From Calliopsis andreniformis (lineage: Eukaryota; Arthropoda; Insecta; Hymenoptera; Andrenidae): a DNA stretch of 64,000 nt. Positions 35,340 to 47,485 of the stretch are shown here, in pieces. The stretch's first letter is position 1. Every line of letters starts with the position of its first letter. The notes under the pieces were generated by a model. It saw only the letters and a program-made list of their open reading frames with translations. It ran no database searches and was not told the origin of the DNA. Both the position numbers and the translations under genes were made by a program. The DNA lies in contig NW_027480423.1 of assembly GCF_051401765.1 (NCBI RefSeq), forward strand, positions 4,526,001 to 4,590,000, read 5' to 3'.

Positions 35340-38300
35340 AGAAATGACCAGAACTTTCACACTGGTTGCTATTATTCGTTTTATACGATGGTAAAGCTGT
35401 TGTATTTATACCGTATTTTATGCTTCTGGCGTTGACTTCTTATGCCCTAACCATTCCATCTGGTGGAACAACGCCCTAGGGTGATGCCTAGGTTGCCCGG
35501 AACGTAGAAATAACCATAACTTTCACACCGGTAGCAATTATTCGTTTTACACGATGGTAAAACTGTTGTATTTATATTGCATTTTATGCTTCGGGCGTTG
35601 ACTTGTAAGGCACTAACTATTCAATCTGTTGGAGCAACGCCCTAGGGTGAAGCCTAGGTTGCCAGGAACTTAGAAATGACCATAACTTTCACACTGGTTG
35701 CTATTATTAGTCTTATCCGATGGAAAAACTGTTATATGTATATTGTATTTTATGCTTCTGAAGGTGCCTTCTTAGGCCCTAAGTGTTCGATCTGGTGGAG
35801 CAACGCACTAGAGTGAAGCCTAGGTTGCCCGGAACGTAGAAATGATCATCACTTTCAAACTGGTTGCAATTAATCCTTTTATACGATGGAAAAACTGTTG
35901 TATTTATATTGCATTTTATGCTTCGGGCGTAGACTTCTATGGCCCTACCTATTCGATCTGGTGGAGCAACACCCTACAGTGAAGCCTAGGTTGCCCGGAA
36001 CGTAGATATGACCATAACCTTCACACAGGTTGCAATTATTCGTTTTCTACGATGGAAAAGCTGATGTATTTATATTGTATTTTATGCTTCCGGTGTTGAC
36101 TTCTAAGGCCCTAAGTGTTCGATCTGGTGGAGCAACGCACTAGAGTGAAGCCTAGGTTGCCCGGAACGTAGAAATGATCATCACTTTCAAACTGGTTGCA
36201 ATTAATCCTTTTATACGCTGGAAAAACTGTTGTATTTATATTGCATTTTATGCTTCGGGCGTAGACTTCTATGGCCCTACCTATTCGATCTGGTGGAGCA
36301 ACACTCTACAGTGAAGCCTAGGATGCCCGGAACGTAGATATGGCCATAACCTTCACACAGGTTGCAATTATTCGTTTTCTACGATGGAAAAGCTGATGTA
36401 TTTATATTGTATTTTATGCTTCCGGTGTTGACATCTAAGGCCCTAACTATTCAATCTGTTGGAGCAACGCCCTAGGGTGAAGCCTAGGTTGCCCGGAAAG
36501 TAGAAATGACCATAACTATCACACTGGTGGGAATTATTCGTTTTATACGATGGAAAAACTGTTCTACTTATTTTGTATTTTATGCTTCGGGCGTTGACTT
36601 CCAAGGCCCTAACTATTCAATCTGTTGGAGCAACGCCCTAGGGTGAAGCCTAGGTTGCCCGGAAAGTAGAAATAACCAAAACTTTCATACTTGTTGCAAT
36701 TATTCGTTTTATACGATGGAAAAACTGTTATATTTATATTGTATTTTATGCGTCTGGCGTTGTCTTCTTAGGCCCTAACTATTCCATCTGGTGGAACAAC
36801 GCCCTAGGGTGAAGCCTGTGTTTCCCGGAACGTAGAAATGACCATAACTTTCACACCGGTAGCAATTATTCGATTTATACGATGGAAAAACTGATCCATT
36901 TATTTTGTATGTTATGCTTCGGGCGTTGACTTCTAAGGCCCTATCTATTCAATCTGTTGGAGCAACGCCCTAGGGTGAAGCCTAGGTTGCCCGGAAAGTA
37001 GAAATAACCACAACTTTCATACTTGTTGCAATTATTCGTTTTATACGATGGAAAAACTGTTATATTTATATTGTATTTTATGCTTCGGGCGTTGACTTCT
37101 TAAGCCCTAACTATTCGATCTGGCGGAACGAAGCCCTAGAGTGAAGCCTAGGTTGCCCAGAACGTAGAAATGACCATCACTTTCACACTGGTTGCAATTA
37201 TTCCTGTTATACGATGGAAAAACTCTTGTATATTTATTGTATTTTATGCTTCGTGCGTTGACTTCCATGGCCCTACCTATTCGATTTGGTGGAGCAACAC
37301 ACTACAGTGAAGCCTAGGTTGTCAGAAACGTAGAAATGAACATAACTTTCACACTGGTAGCAATTACTCGTTTTATACAATGGAAAAACTGTTCTATTTA
37401 TTTTGTATTTTATGCTTCGGGCGTTGACTTCTAAGGCCCTAACTATTCGAACTGGTGGAGCAACGCCCTAGAGTGAAGCCTAGGTTGCCCGGAACGTAGA
37501 AATGACCAGAACTTTCACACTGGTTGCTATTATTCGTTTTATACGATGGTAAAGCTGTTGTATTTATACCGTATTTTATGCTTCTGGCGTTGACTTCTTA
37601 TGCCCTAACCATTCCATCTGGTGGAACAACGCCCTAGGGTGATGCCTAGGTTGCCCGGAACGTAGAAATAACCATAACTTTCACACCGGTAGCAATTATT
37701 CGTTTTATACGATGGTAAAACTGTTGTATTTATATTGCATTTTATGCTTCGGGCGTTGACTTGTAAGGCACTAACTATTCAATCTGTTGGAGCAACGCCC
37801 TAGGGTGAAGCCTAGGTTGCCAGGAACTTAGAAATGACCATAACTTTCACACTGGTTGCTATTATTAGTCTTATCCGATGGAAAAACTGTTATATGTATA
37901 TTGTATTTTATGCTTCTGAAGGTGCCTTCTTAGGCCCTAAGTGTTCGATCTGGTGGAGCAACGCACTAGAGTGAAGCCTAGGTTGCCCGGAACGTAGAAA
38001 TGATCATCACTTTCAAACTGGTTGCAATTAATCCTTTTATACGATGGAAAAACTGTTGTATTTATATTGCATTTTATGCTTCGGGCGTAGACTTCTATGG
38101 CCCTACCTATTCGATCTGGTGGAGCAACACCCTACAGTGAAGCCTAGGTTGCCCGGAACGTAGATATGACCATAACCTTCACACAGGTTGCAATTATTCG
38201 TTTTCTACGATGGAAAAGCTGATGTATTTATATTGTATTTTATGCTTCCGGTGTTGACTTCTAAGGCCCTAAGTGTTCGATCTGGTGGAGCAACGCACTA

Positions 38301-41300
38301 GAGTGAAGCCTAGGTTGCCCGGAACGTAGATATGACCATAACCTTCACACCGGTTGCAATTATTCGTTTTCTACGATGGAAAAGCTGTTGTATTTAAATT
38401 GTATTTTATGCTTCCGGTGTTGACTTCTTAGACCCTAACTCTTCGACCTGGTGGAGCAACGCCTCAGAGTTAAGTCTAGGATGCCCGAAACGTCGAAATG
38501 ACCGTTACTTTCGCACTGGTTGCAATTAGTCATGCTATACAATGGAAAGGTTGTTGTATTTATACTGTATTTTATGCTTCTGGCGTTGACTTCTAAGGCC
38601 GTAGCTTTTCGATGTGGTGGAGCAACGCCCTAGAGTGAAGCCTAGGTTGCCCGGAACGTAAAAATACCCATTACTTTCACACTGGTTGCAATTATTAGTT
38701 TTATACGATGGAAAAACTGTTCTATTTATTTTGTATTTTATGCTTCGGGCGTTGACTTCTAAGGCCCTAACTATTCAATCTGTTGGATCAACGCCCTAGG
38801 GTGAAGCCTAGGTTGCCCGGAAAGTAGAAATGACCATACCTTTCATACTGGTTGCAATTATTTGTTTTATACGACGGAAAAGCTGTTGCATTTATACCGT
38901 ATTTTATGCTTCTGGCGTTGACTTCTTATGCCCTAACTATTCCATCTGGTGGAACAACGCCCTAGGGTGAAGCCTGTGTTTCCCGGAACGTAGAAATGAC
39001 CATAACTTTCACACCGGTAGCAATTATTCGATTTATACGATGGAAAAACTGATCCATTTATTTTGTATGTTATGCTTCGGGCGTTGACTTCTAAGGCCCT
39101 AACTATTCAATCTGTTGGAGCAACGCCCTAGGGTGAAGCCTAGGTTGCCCGGAAAGTAGAAATAACCACAACTTTCATACTTGTTGCAATTATTCGTTTT
39201 ATACGATGGAAAAACTGTTATATTTATATTGTATTTTATGCTTCGGGCGTTGACTTCTTAAGCCCTAACTATTCGATCTGGCGGAACGAAGCCCTAGAGT
39301 GAAGCCTAGGTTGCCCAGAACGTAGAAATGACCATCACTTTCACACTGGTTGCAATTATTCCTGTTATACGATGGAAAAACTCTTGTATATTTATTGTAT
39401 TTTATGCTTCGTGCGTTGACTTCCATGGCCCTACCTATTCGATTTGGTGGAGCAACACACTACAGTGAAGCCTAGGTTGTCAGAAACGTAGAAATGAACA
39501 TAACTTTCACACTGGTAGCAATTACTCGTTTTATACAATGGAAAAACTGTTCTATTTATTTTGTATTTTATGCTTCGGGCGTTGACTTCTAAGGCCCTAA
39601 CTATTCGAACTGGTGGAGCAACGCCCTAGAGTGAAGCCTAGGTTGCCCGGAACGTAGAAATGACTAGAACTTTCACACTGGTTGCTATTATTCGTTTTAT
39701 ACGATGGTAAAGCTGTTGTATTTATACCGTATTTTATGCTTCTGGCGTTGACTTCTTATGCCCTAACCATTCCATCTGGTGGAACAACGCCCTAGGGTGA
39801 TGCCTAGGTTGCCCGGAACGTAGAAATAACCATAACTTTCACACCGGTAGCAATTATTCGTTTTATACGATGGTAAAACTGTTGTATTTATACTGCATTT
39901 TATGCTTCGGGCGTTGACTTGTAAGGCACTAACTATTCTATCTGTTGGAGCAACGCCCTAGGGTGAAGCCTAGGTTGCCAGGAACGTAGATATGACCATA
40001 ACCTTCACACAGGTTGCAATTATTCGTTTTCTACGATGGAAAAGCTGATGTATTTATATTGTATTTTATGCTTCCGGTGTTGACTTCTAAGGCCCTAAGT
40101 GTTCGATCTGGTGGAGCAACCCACTAGAGTGAAGCCTAGGTTGCCCGGAACGTAGAAATGATCATCACTTTCAAACTGGTTGCAATTAATCCTTTTATAC
40201 GATGGAAAAACTGTTGTATTTATATTGCATTTTATGCTTCGGGCGTAGACTTCTATGGCCCTACCCATTCGATCTGGTGGAGCAACACTCTACAGTGAAG
40301 CCTAGGATGCCCGGAACGTAGATATGGCCATAACCTTCACACAGGTTGCAATTATTCGTTTTCTACGATGGAAAAGCTGATGTATTTATATTGTATTTTA
40401 TGCTTCCGGTGTTGACTTCTAAGGCCCTAACTATTCAATCTGTTGGAGCAACGCCCTAGGGTGAAGCCTAGGTTGCCCGGAAAGTAGAAATAACCAAAAC
40501 TTTCATACTTGTTGCAATTATTCGTTTTATACGATGGAAAAACTGTTATATTTATATTGTATTTTATGCGTCTGGCGTTGCCTTCTTAGGCCCTAACTAT
40601 TCCATCTGGTGGAAAGACGCCCTAGAGTGAAGCCTAGGTTGCCCAGAACGTAGAAATGACCATCACTTTCACACTGGTTGCAATTATTCCTGTTATACGA
40701 TGGAAAAACTCTTGTATATTTATTGTATTTTATGCTTCGGGCGTTGACTTCCATGGCCCTACCTATTCGATTTGGTGGAGCAACACCCTACAGTGAAGCC
40801 TAGGTTGTCAGAAACGTAGAAATGAACATAACTTTCACACTGGTAGCAATTATTCGTTTTATACAGTGGAAAAACTGTTCTATTTATTTTGTATTTTATG
40901 CTTCTGGCGTAGACTTCTATGGCCCTACCTATTCGATCTGGTGGAGCAACACCCTACAGTGAAGCCTAGGTTGCCCGGAACGTAGATATGACCATAACCT
41001 TCACACCGGTTGCAATTATTCGTTTTCTACGATGGAAAAGCTGTTGTATTTAAATTGTATTTTATGCTTCCGGTGTTGACTTCTAAGGCCGTAGCTTTTC
41101 GATGTGGTGGAGCAACGCCCTAGAGTGAAGCCTAGGTTGCCCGGAACGTAAAAATACCCATTACTTTCACACTGGTTGCAATTATTAGTTTTATACGATG
41201 GAAAAACTGTTCTATTTATTTTGTATTTTATGCTTCGGGCGTTGACTTCTAAGGCCCTAACTATTCAATCTGTTGGATCAACGCCCTAGGGTGAAGCCTA

Positions 41301-42300
41301 GGTTGCCCGGAAAGTAGAAATGACCATACCTTTCATACTGGATGCAATTATTTGTTTTATACGACGAAAAGCTGCTGCATTTATACCGTATTTTATGCTT
41401 CTGGCGTTGACTTCTTATGCCCTAACTATTCCATCTGGTGGAACAACGCCCTAGGGTGAAGCCTGTGTTTCCCGGGTCGTAGAAATGACCATAACTTTCA
41501 CACCGGTAGCAATTATTCGTTTTATACGATGGAAAAACTGATCCATTTATTTTGTATGTTATGCTTCGGGCGTTGACTTCTAAGGCCCTAACTATTCAAT
41601 CTGTTGGAGCAACGCCCTAGGGTGAAGCCTAGGTTGCCCGGAAAGTAGAAATAACCACAACTTTCATACTTGTTGCAATTATTCGTTTTATACGATGGAA
41701 AAACTGTTATATTTATATTGTATTTTATGCTTCGGGCGTTGACTTCTTAAGCCCTAACTATTCAATCTGGCGGAACGAAGCCCTAGAGTGAAGCCTAGGT
41801 TGCCCAGAACGTAGAAATGACCATCACTTTCACACTGGTTGCAATTATTCCTGTTATACGATGGAAAAACTGTTGTATTTATATTGCATTTTATGCTTCG
41901 GGCGTAGACTTCTATGGCCCTACCTATTCGATCTGGTGGAGCAACACCCTACAGTGAAGCCTAGGTTGCCCGGAACGTAGATATGACCATAACCTTCACA
42001 CAGGTTGCAATTATTCGTTTTCTACGATGGAAAAGCTGTTGTATTTAAATTGTATTTTATGCTTCCGGTGTTGACTTCTTAGACCCTAACTCTTCGACCT
42101 GGTGGAGCAACGCCTCAGAGTGAAGCCTAGGTTGCCCGGAACGTAGAAATACCCATTACTTTCACAATGGTTGCAATTATTAGTTTTATACGATGGAAAA
42201 ACTGTTCTATTTATTTTGTATTTTATGCTTCGGACGTTGACTTCTAAGGCCCTAACTATTCAATCTGTTGGATCAACGCCCTAGGGTGAAGCCTAGGTTG
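35340..42300 (+). repeat. Region 8: 13-monomer higher-order repeat (2158 bp), rearranged
   Basis: The landmark 'gacca(t)gaac' followed by 'gatggtaaagctg' is at 35346, 37504 and 39662, with spacing exactly 2158 bp (13 x 166) each time. Bases 36783-37812 match 38941-39970 almost completely ('cgatttatacg', 'ctgatccattt', 'ggcggaacgaagcc', 'ttgtcagaaacg'). After 39970 the order jumps: 39985 onward matches 36001 onward (offset 3984, 24 monomers). Further on, single monomers have dropped out relative to the older copies (near 40480, 41080 and 42120). The unit is real, but its copies have been reshuffled by exchange in different registers. Confidence 0.85.
42060..42170 (+). repeat. Hybrid monomer: one-monomer deletion junction
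   Basis: At 38463 the sequence reads 'cctcagagttaag' and the following monomer reads 'ccctagagtgaag', then 'aataccc'. Here the left part of the first ('cctcagag') is joined directly to the right part of the second ('tgaagcctagg', then 'aataccc'), removing one 166-bp repeat length. The joint lies in the bases both share ('agag'). The same joint is at 48260 and 51082. Confidence 0.8.
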
Positions 42301-45300
42301 CCGGGAACGTAGAAATGACCATTACTTTTACACTGGTTTCAATTATTCGTTCTATACGATGGAAAAACTGTTGCATCTTTATTGTATTTTATGCTTCGGG
42401 CGTTGACTTCTAAGGCCCTAACTATTCCATCTGGTGGAGCAACGCCCTAAAGTGAAACCTAGGTTGCCCGGAACAATGATATGCCATTACTTTCACACTG
42501 GTTGCAATAATTCCTGATAAACGATGGAAAAACTGTTGCATCTTTATTGTATTTTATGCTTCTGGCGTTGACTTCTAAGGACCTAACTATTCGATCTGGT
42601 GGAGCAACGCCCTAGAGTGAAGCCTAGGTTGCCCGGAAAGTAGAAATGACCATAACTTTCACACTGGTTGCAATTATTCGTTTTATACGATGGAAAAGCT
42701 GTTGCATTTATACCGTATTTTATGCTTCTGGCGTTGACTTCCTATGCCGTAACTATTCCATCTGGTGGAACAACAACCAAGGGTGATGCCTAGGTTGCCC
42801 GGAACGTAGAAATGACCATAACTTTCACACCGGTAGCAATTATTCGTTTTATACGATGGAAAAACTGTTCTATTTATTTTGTATTTTATGCTTCGGGCGT
42901 TGACTTCTAAGGCCCTAACTATTCAATCTGTTGGATCAACGCCCTAGGGTGAAGCCTTGGTTGCCCGGAAAGTAGAAATGACCATACCTTTCATACTGGT
43001 TGCAATTATTTGTTTTATACGACGGAAAAGCTGTTGCATTTATACCGTATTTTATGCTTCTGGCGTTGACTTCTTAAGCCCTAACTATTCGATCTGGCGG
43101 AACGAAGCCCTAGAGTGAAGCCTAGGTTGCCCAGAACGTAGAAATGACCATCACTTTCACACTGGTTGCAATTATTCCTGTTATACGATGGAAAAGCTCT
43201 TGTATATTTATTGTATTTTATGCTTCGGGCGTTGACTTCCATGGCCCTACCTATTCGATTTGGTGGAGCAACACCCTACAGTGAAGCCTAGGTTGCCCGG
43301 AACGTAGAAATGACCAGAACTTTCACACTGGTTGCTATTATTCGTTTTATACGATGGAAAAACTGTTATATTCATATTGTATTTTATGCTTCTGGCGTTG
43401 ACTTCTATGGCCCTACCTATTCGATTTGGTGGAGCTACACCCTACAGTGAAGCCTAGGTTGTCAGAAACGTAGAAATGACCATTACTTTCACACTGTTTG
43501 CTATTATTCATTTTATACGATGGAAAAGGTGTTGTATTTATATTGTATTTTATGCCTCTAGCGTTGACTGCTAAGGCCGTAGCTATTAGATGTGGCGGAG
43601 TAACGCCCTAGAGTGACGCCTACGTTGCCTGGAACGTAGAAATGACCATTACTTTCACAATGTTTCCAATTATTCATTTTATACGATGGAAAAACTGTTG
43701 TACTTATATTGTATTTTATTCTTATGGCGTTGAATTCTAAGTCCCTAGCTATGCGATCTGGTGGAGCAACGCCCTAGAGTGAAACCTAGGTTGCCCGGAA
43801 CGTAGAAATTACCATAACTTTCACACTGGTAGGAATTATTCGTTTTATACAATGGAACAACTGTTCTATTTATTTTGTATTTCATGATTCGGGCGTTGAC
43901 TTCTAAGGCCCTAACTATTCAATCTGCTGTAACAACGCCCTATGGTGAAGCCTAGGTTGCCCGGAAAGTAGAAATGACTGTAACTTTCATACTGGTTGCA
44001 ATTATTCGTTTTATATGATGGAGAAGCTGTTGTATTTTTGTTGCATTTTATTCTTCGGGCATTGACTTCTAAGGCCCTAACTATTCAATCTGTTGGAGCA
44101 ACGCCCTATGGTGAAGCCTAGGTTGCCCGGAAAGTAGAAATGACTGTAACTTTCATACTGGTTGCAATTATTCGTTTTATATGATGGAGAAGCTGTTATA
44201 TTTATATTGTATTTTATGCTTCTGGCGTTGACTTCTATGGCCCTACCTATTCGATTTGGTGGAGCAACACCCTACAGTGAAGCCTAGGCTGTCAGAATCG
44301 TAGAAATGAACATAACTTTCACACTGGTAGCAATTATTCGTTTTATACAATGGAAAAACTGTTCTTTTTATTTTGTATTTTATGCTTCTGGCGTTGACTT
44401 CTATGGCCCTACCTATTCGATTTGGTGGAGCAACACACTACAGTGAAGCCTAGGCTGTCAGAAACGTAGAAATGAACATAACTTTCACACTGGTAGCAAT
44501 TATTCGTTTTATACAATGGAAAAACTCTTCTATTTATTTTGTATTTTCTGCTTCGGGCGTTGACTTCTAAGGCCCTAACTATTCGATCTGGTGGAGCAAC
44601 GCCCTAGAGTGAATCCTAGGTTGCCCGGAAAGTAGAAATAACCATTACTTTTACACTGGTTTCAATTATTCGTTCTATACGATGGAAAAACTGTTGCATC
44701 TTTATTGTATTTTATGCTTCGGGCGTTGACTTCTAAGGCCCTAACTATTCCATCTGGTGGAGCAACGCCCTAAAGTGAAACCTAGGTTGCCCGGAACAAT
44801 GATATGCCATTACTTTCACACTGGTTGCAATAATTCATGATAAACGATGGAAAAACTGTTGCATCTTTATTGTATTTTATGCTTCTGGCGTTGACTTCTA
44901 AGGACCTAACTATTCGATCTGGTGGAGCAACGCCCTAGAGTGAAGCCTAGGTTGCCCGGAAAGTAGAAATGACCATAACTTTCACACTGGTTGCAATTAT
45001 TCGTTTTATACGATGGAAAAGCTGTTGCATTTATACCGTATTTTATGCTTCTGGCGTTGACTTCCTATGCCGTAACTATTCCATCTGGTGGAACAACAAC
45101 CAAGGGTGATGCCTAGGTTGCCCGGAACGTAGAAATGACCATAACTTTCACACCGGTAGCAATTATTCGTTTTATACGATGGAAAAACTGTTCTATTTAT
45201 TTTGTATTTTATGCTTCGGGCGTTGACTTCTAAGGCCCTAACTATTCAATCTGTTGGATCAACGCCCTAGGGTGAAGCCTTGGTTGCCCGGAAAGTAGAA

Positions 45301-47485
45301 ATGACCATACCTTTCATACTGGTTGCAATTATTTGTTTTATACGACGGAAAAGCTGTTGCATTTATACCGTATTTTATGCTTCTGGCGTTGACTTCTTAT
45401 GCCCTAACTATTCCATCTGGTGGAACAACGCCCTAGGGTGAAGCCTGTGTTTCCCGGAACGTAGAAATGACCATAACTTTCACACCGGTAGCAATTATTC
45501 GTTTTATACGATGGAAAAACTGATCCATTTATTTTGTATGTTATGCTTCGGGCGTTGACTTCTAAGGCCCTAACTATTCAATCTGTTGGAGCAACGCCCT
45601 AGGGTGAAGCCTAGGTTGCCCGGAGAGTAGAAATAACCACAACTTTCATACTTGTTGCAATTATTCGTTTTATACGATGGAAAAACTGTTATATTTATAT
45701 TGTATTTTATGCTTCGGGCGTTGACTTCTTAAGCCCTAACTATTCGATCTGGCGGAACGAAGCCCTAGAGTGAAGCCTAGGTTGCCCAGAACGTAGAAAT
45801 GACCATCACTTTCACACTGGTTGCAATTATTCCTGTTATACGATGGAAAAGCTCTTGTATATTTATTGTATTTTATGCTTCGGGCGTTGACTTCCATGGC
45901 CCTACCTATTCGATTTGGTGGAGCAACACCCTACAGTGAAGCCTAGGTTGCCCGGAACGTAGAAATGACCAGAACTTTCACACAGGTTGCTATTATTCGT
46001 TTTATACGATGGAAAAACTGTTATATTCATATTGTATTTTATGCTTCTGGCGTTGACTTCTATGGCCCTACCTATTCGATTTGGTGGAGCAACACCCTAC
46101 AGTGAAGCCTAGGTTGTCAGAAACGTAGAAATGACCATTACTTTCACACTGTTTTCTATTATTCATTTTATACGATGGAAAAGGTGTTGTATTTATATTG
46201 TATTTTATGCCTCTAGCGTTGACTGCTAAGGCCGTAGCTATTAGATGTGGCGGAGTAACGCCCTAGAGTGACGCCTACGTTGCCTGGAACGTAGAAATGA
46301 CCATTACTTTCACAATGTTTCCAATTATTCATTTTATACGATGGAAAAACTGTTGTACTTATATTGTATTTTATTCTTATGGCGTTGAATTCTAAGTCCC
46401 TAGCTATGCGATCTGGTGGAGCAACGCCCTAGAGTGAAACCTAGGTTGCCCGGAACGTAGAAATTACCATAACTTTCACACTGGTAGGAATTATTCGTTT
46501 TATACAATGGAACAACTGTTCTATTTATTTTGTATTTCATGATTCGGGCGTTGACTTCTAAGGCCCTAACTATTCAATCTGCTGTAACAACGCCCTATGG
46601 TGAAGCCTAGGTTGCCCGGAAAGTAGAAATGACTGTAACTTTCATACTGGTTGCAATTATTCGTTTTATACGATGGAAAAACTGTTGTATTTATATTGTA
46701 TTTTATGCTTCTGGCGCTGACTTCTAGGGCACTAACTATTCGATCTGGTGGAGCAGCGCCCTAGGGTGAAGCCTAGGTTGCCGGGAACGTAGATGTGACC
46801 AGAACTTTCACACTGGTTTCTATTATTCGTTTTATACGATGGAGAAGCTGTTATATTTATATTGTATTTTATGCTTCTGGCGTTGACTTCTATGGCCCTA
46901 CCTATTCGATTTGGTGGAGCAACACCCTACAGTGAAGCCTAGGCTGTCAGAATCGTAGAAATGAACATAACTTTCACACTGGTAGCAATTATTCGTTTTA
47001 TACAATGGAAAAACTGTTCTTTTTATTTTGTATTTTATGCTTCTGGCGTTGACTTCTATGGCCCTACCTATTCGATTTGGTGGAGCAACACACTACAGTG
47101 AAGCCTAGGCTGTCAGAAACGTAGAAATGAACACAACTTTCACACTGGTAGCAATTATTCGTTTTATACAATGGAAAAACTGTTCTATTTATTTTGTATT
47201 TTCTGCTTCGGGCGTTGACTTCTAAGGCCCTAACTATTCGATCTGGTGGAGCAACGCCCTAGAGTGAATCCTAGGTTGCCCGGAAAGTAGAAATAACCAC
47301 AACTTTCATACTTGTTGCAATTATTCGTTTTATACGATGGAAAAGCTGTTATATTTATATTGTATTTTATGCTTCTGGCGTTGACTTCTTAGGCCCTAAC
47401 TTTTCGATCTGGTGGAGCGACGCCCTAGAGTGAAGCCTAGGTTGCCCAGAACGTAGAAATGACCATCACTTTCACACTGGTTGCA
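42300..47485 (+). repeat. Region 9: 14- and 16-monomer duplications
   Basis: Two overlapping registers are visible. Bases 42318-43060 match 44641-45380 (offset 2323, about 14 monomers; 'ggaacaatgatatgcc', 'ataaacgatgg', 'caacaaccaagg'). Bases 43068-44010 and 44186-44630 match 45722-46665 and 46841-47285 (offsets 2654-2655, about 16 monomers; 'gctcttgtatattt', 'ctgctaaggccg', 'gactgtaactttc', 'ctgtcagaatcg'). Where the copies disagree (about 44010-44185), the first holds an extra local doubling of the 'gactgtaac' monomer. Differences are few, so these are fairly recent. Confidence 0.8.
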
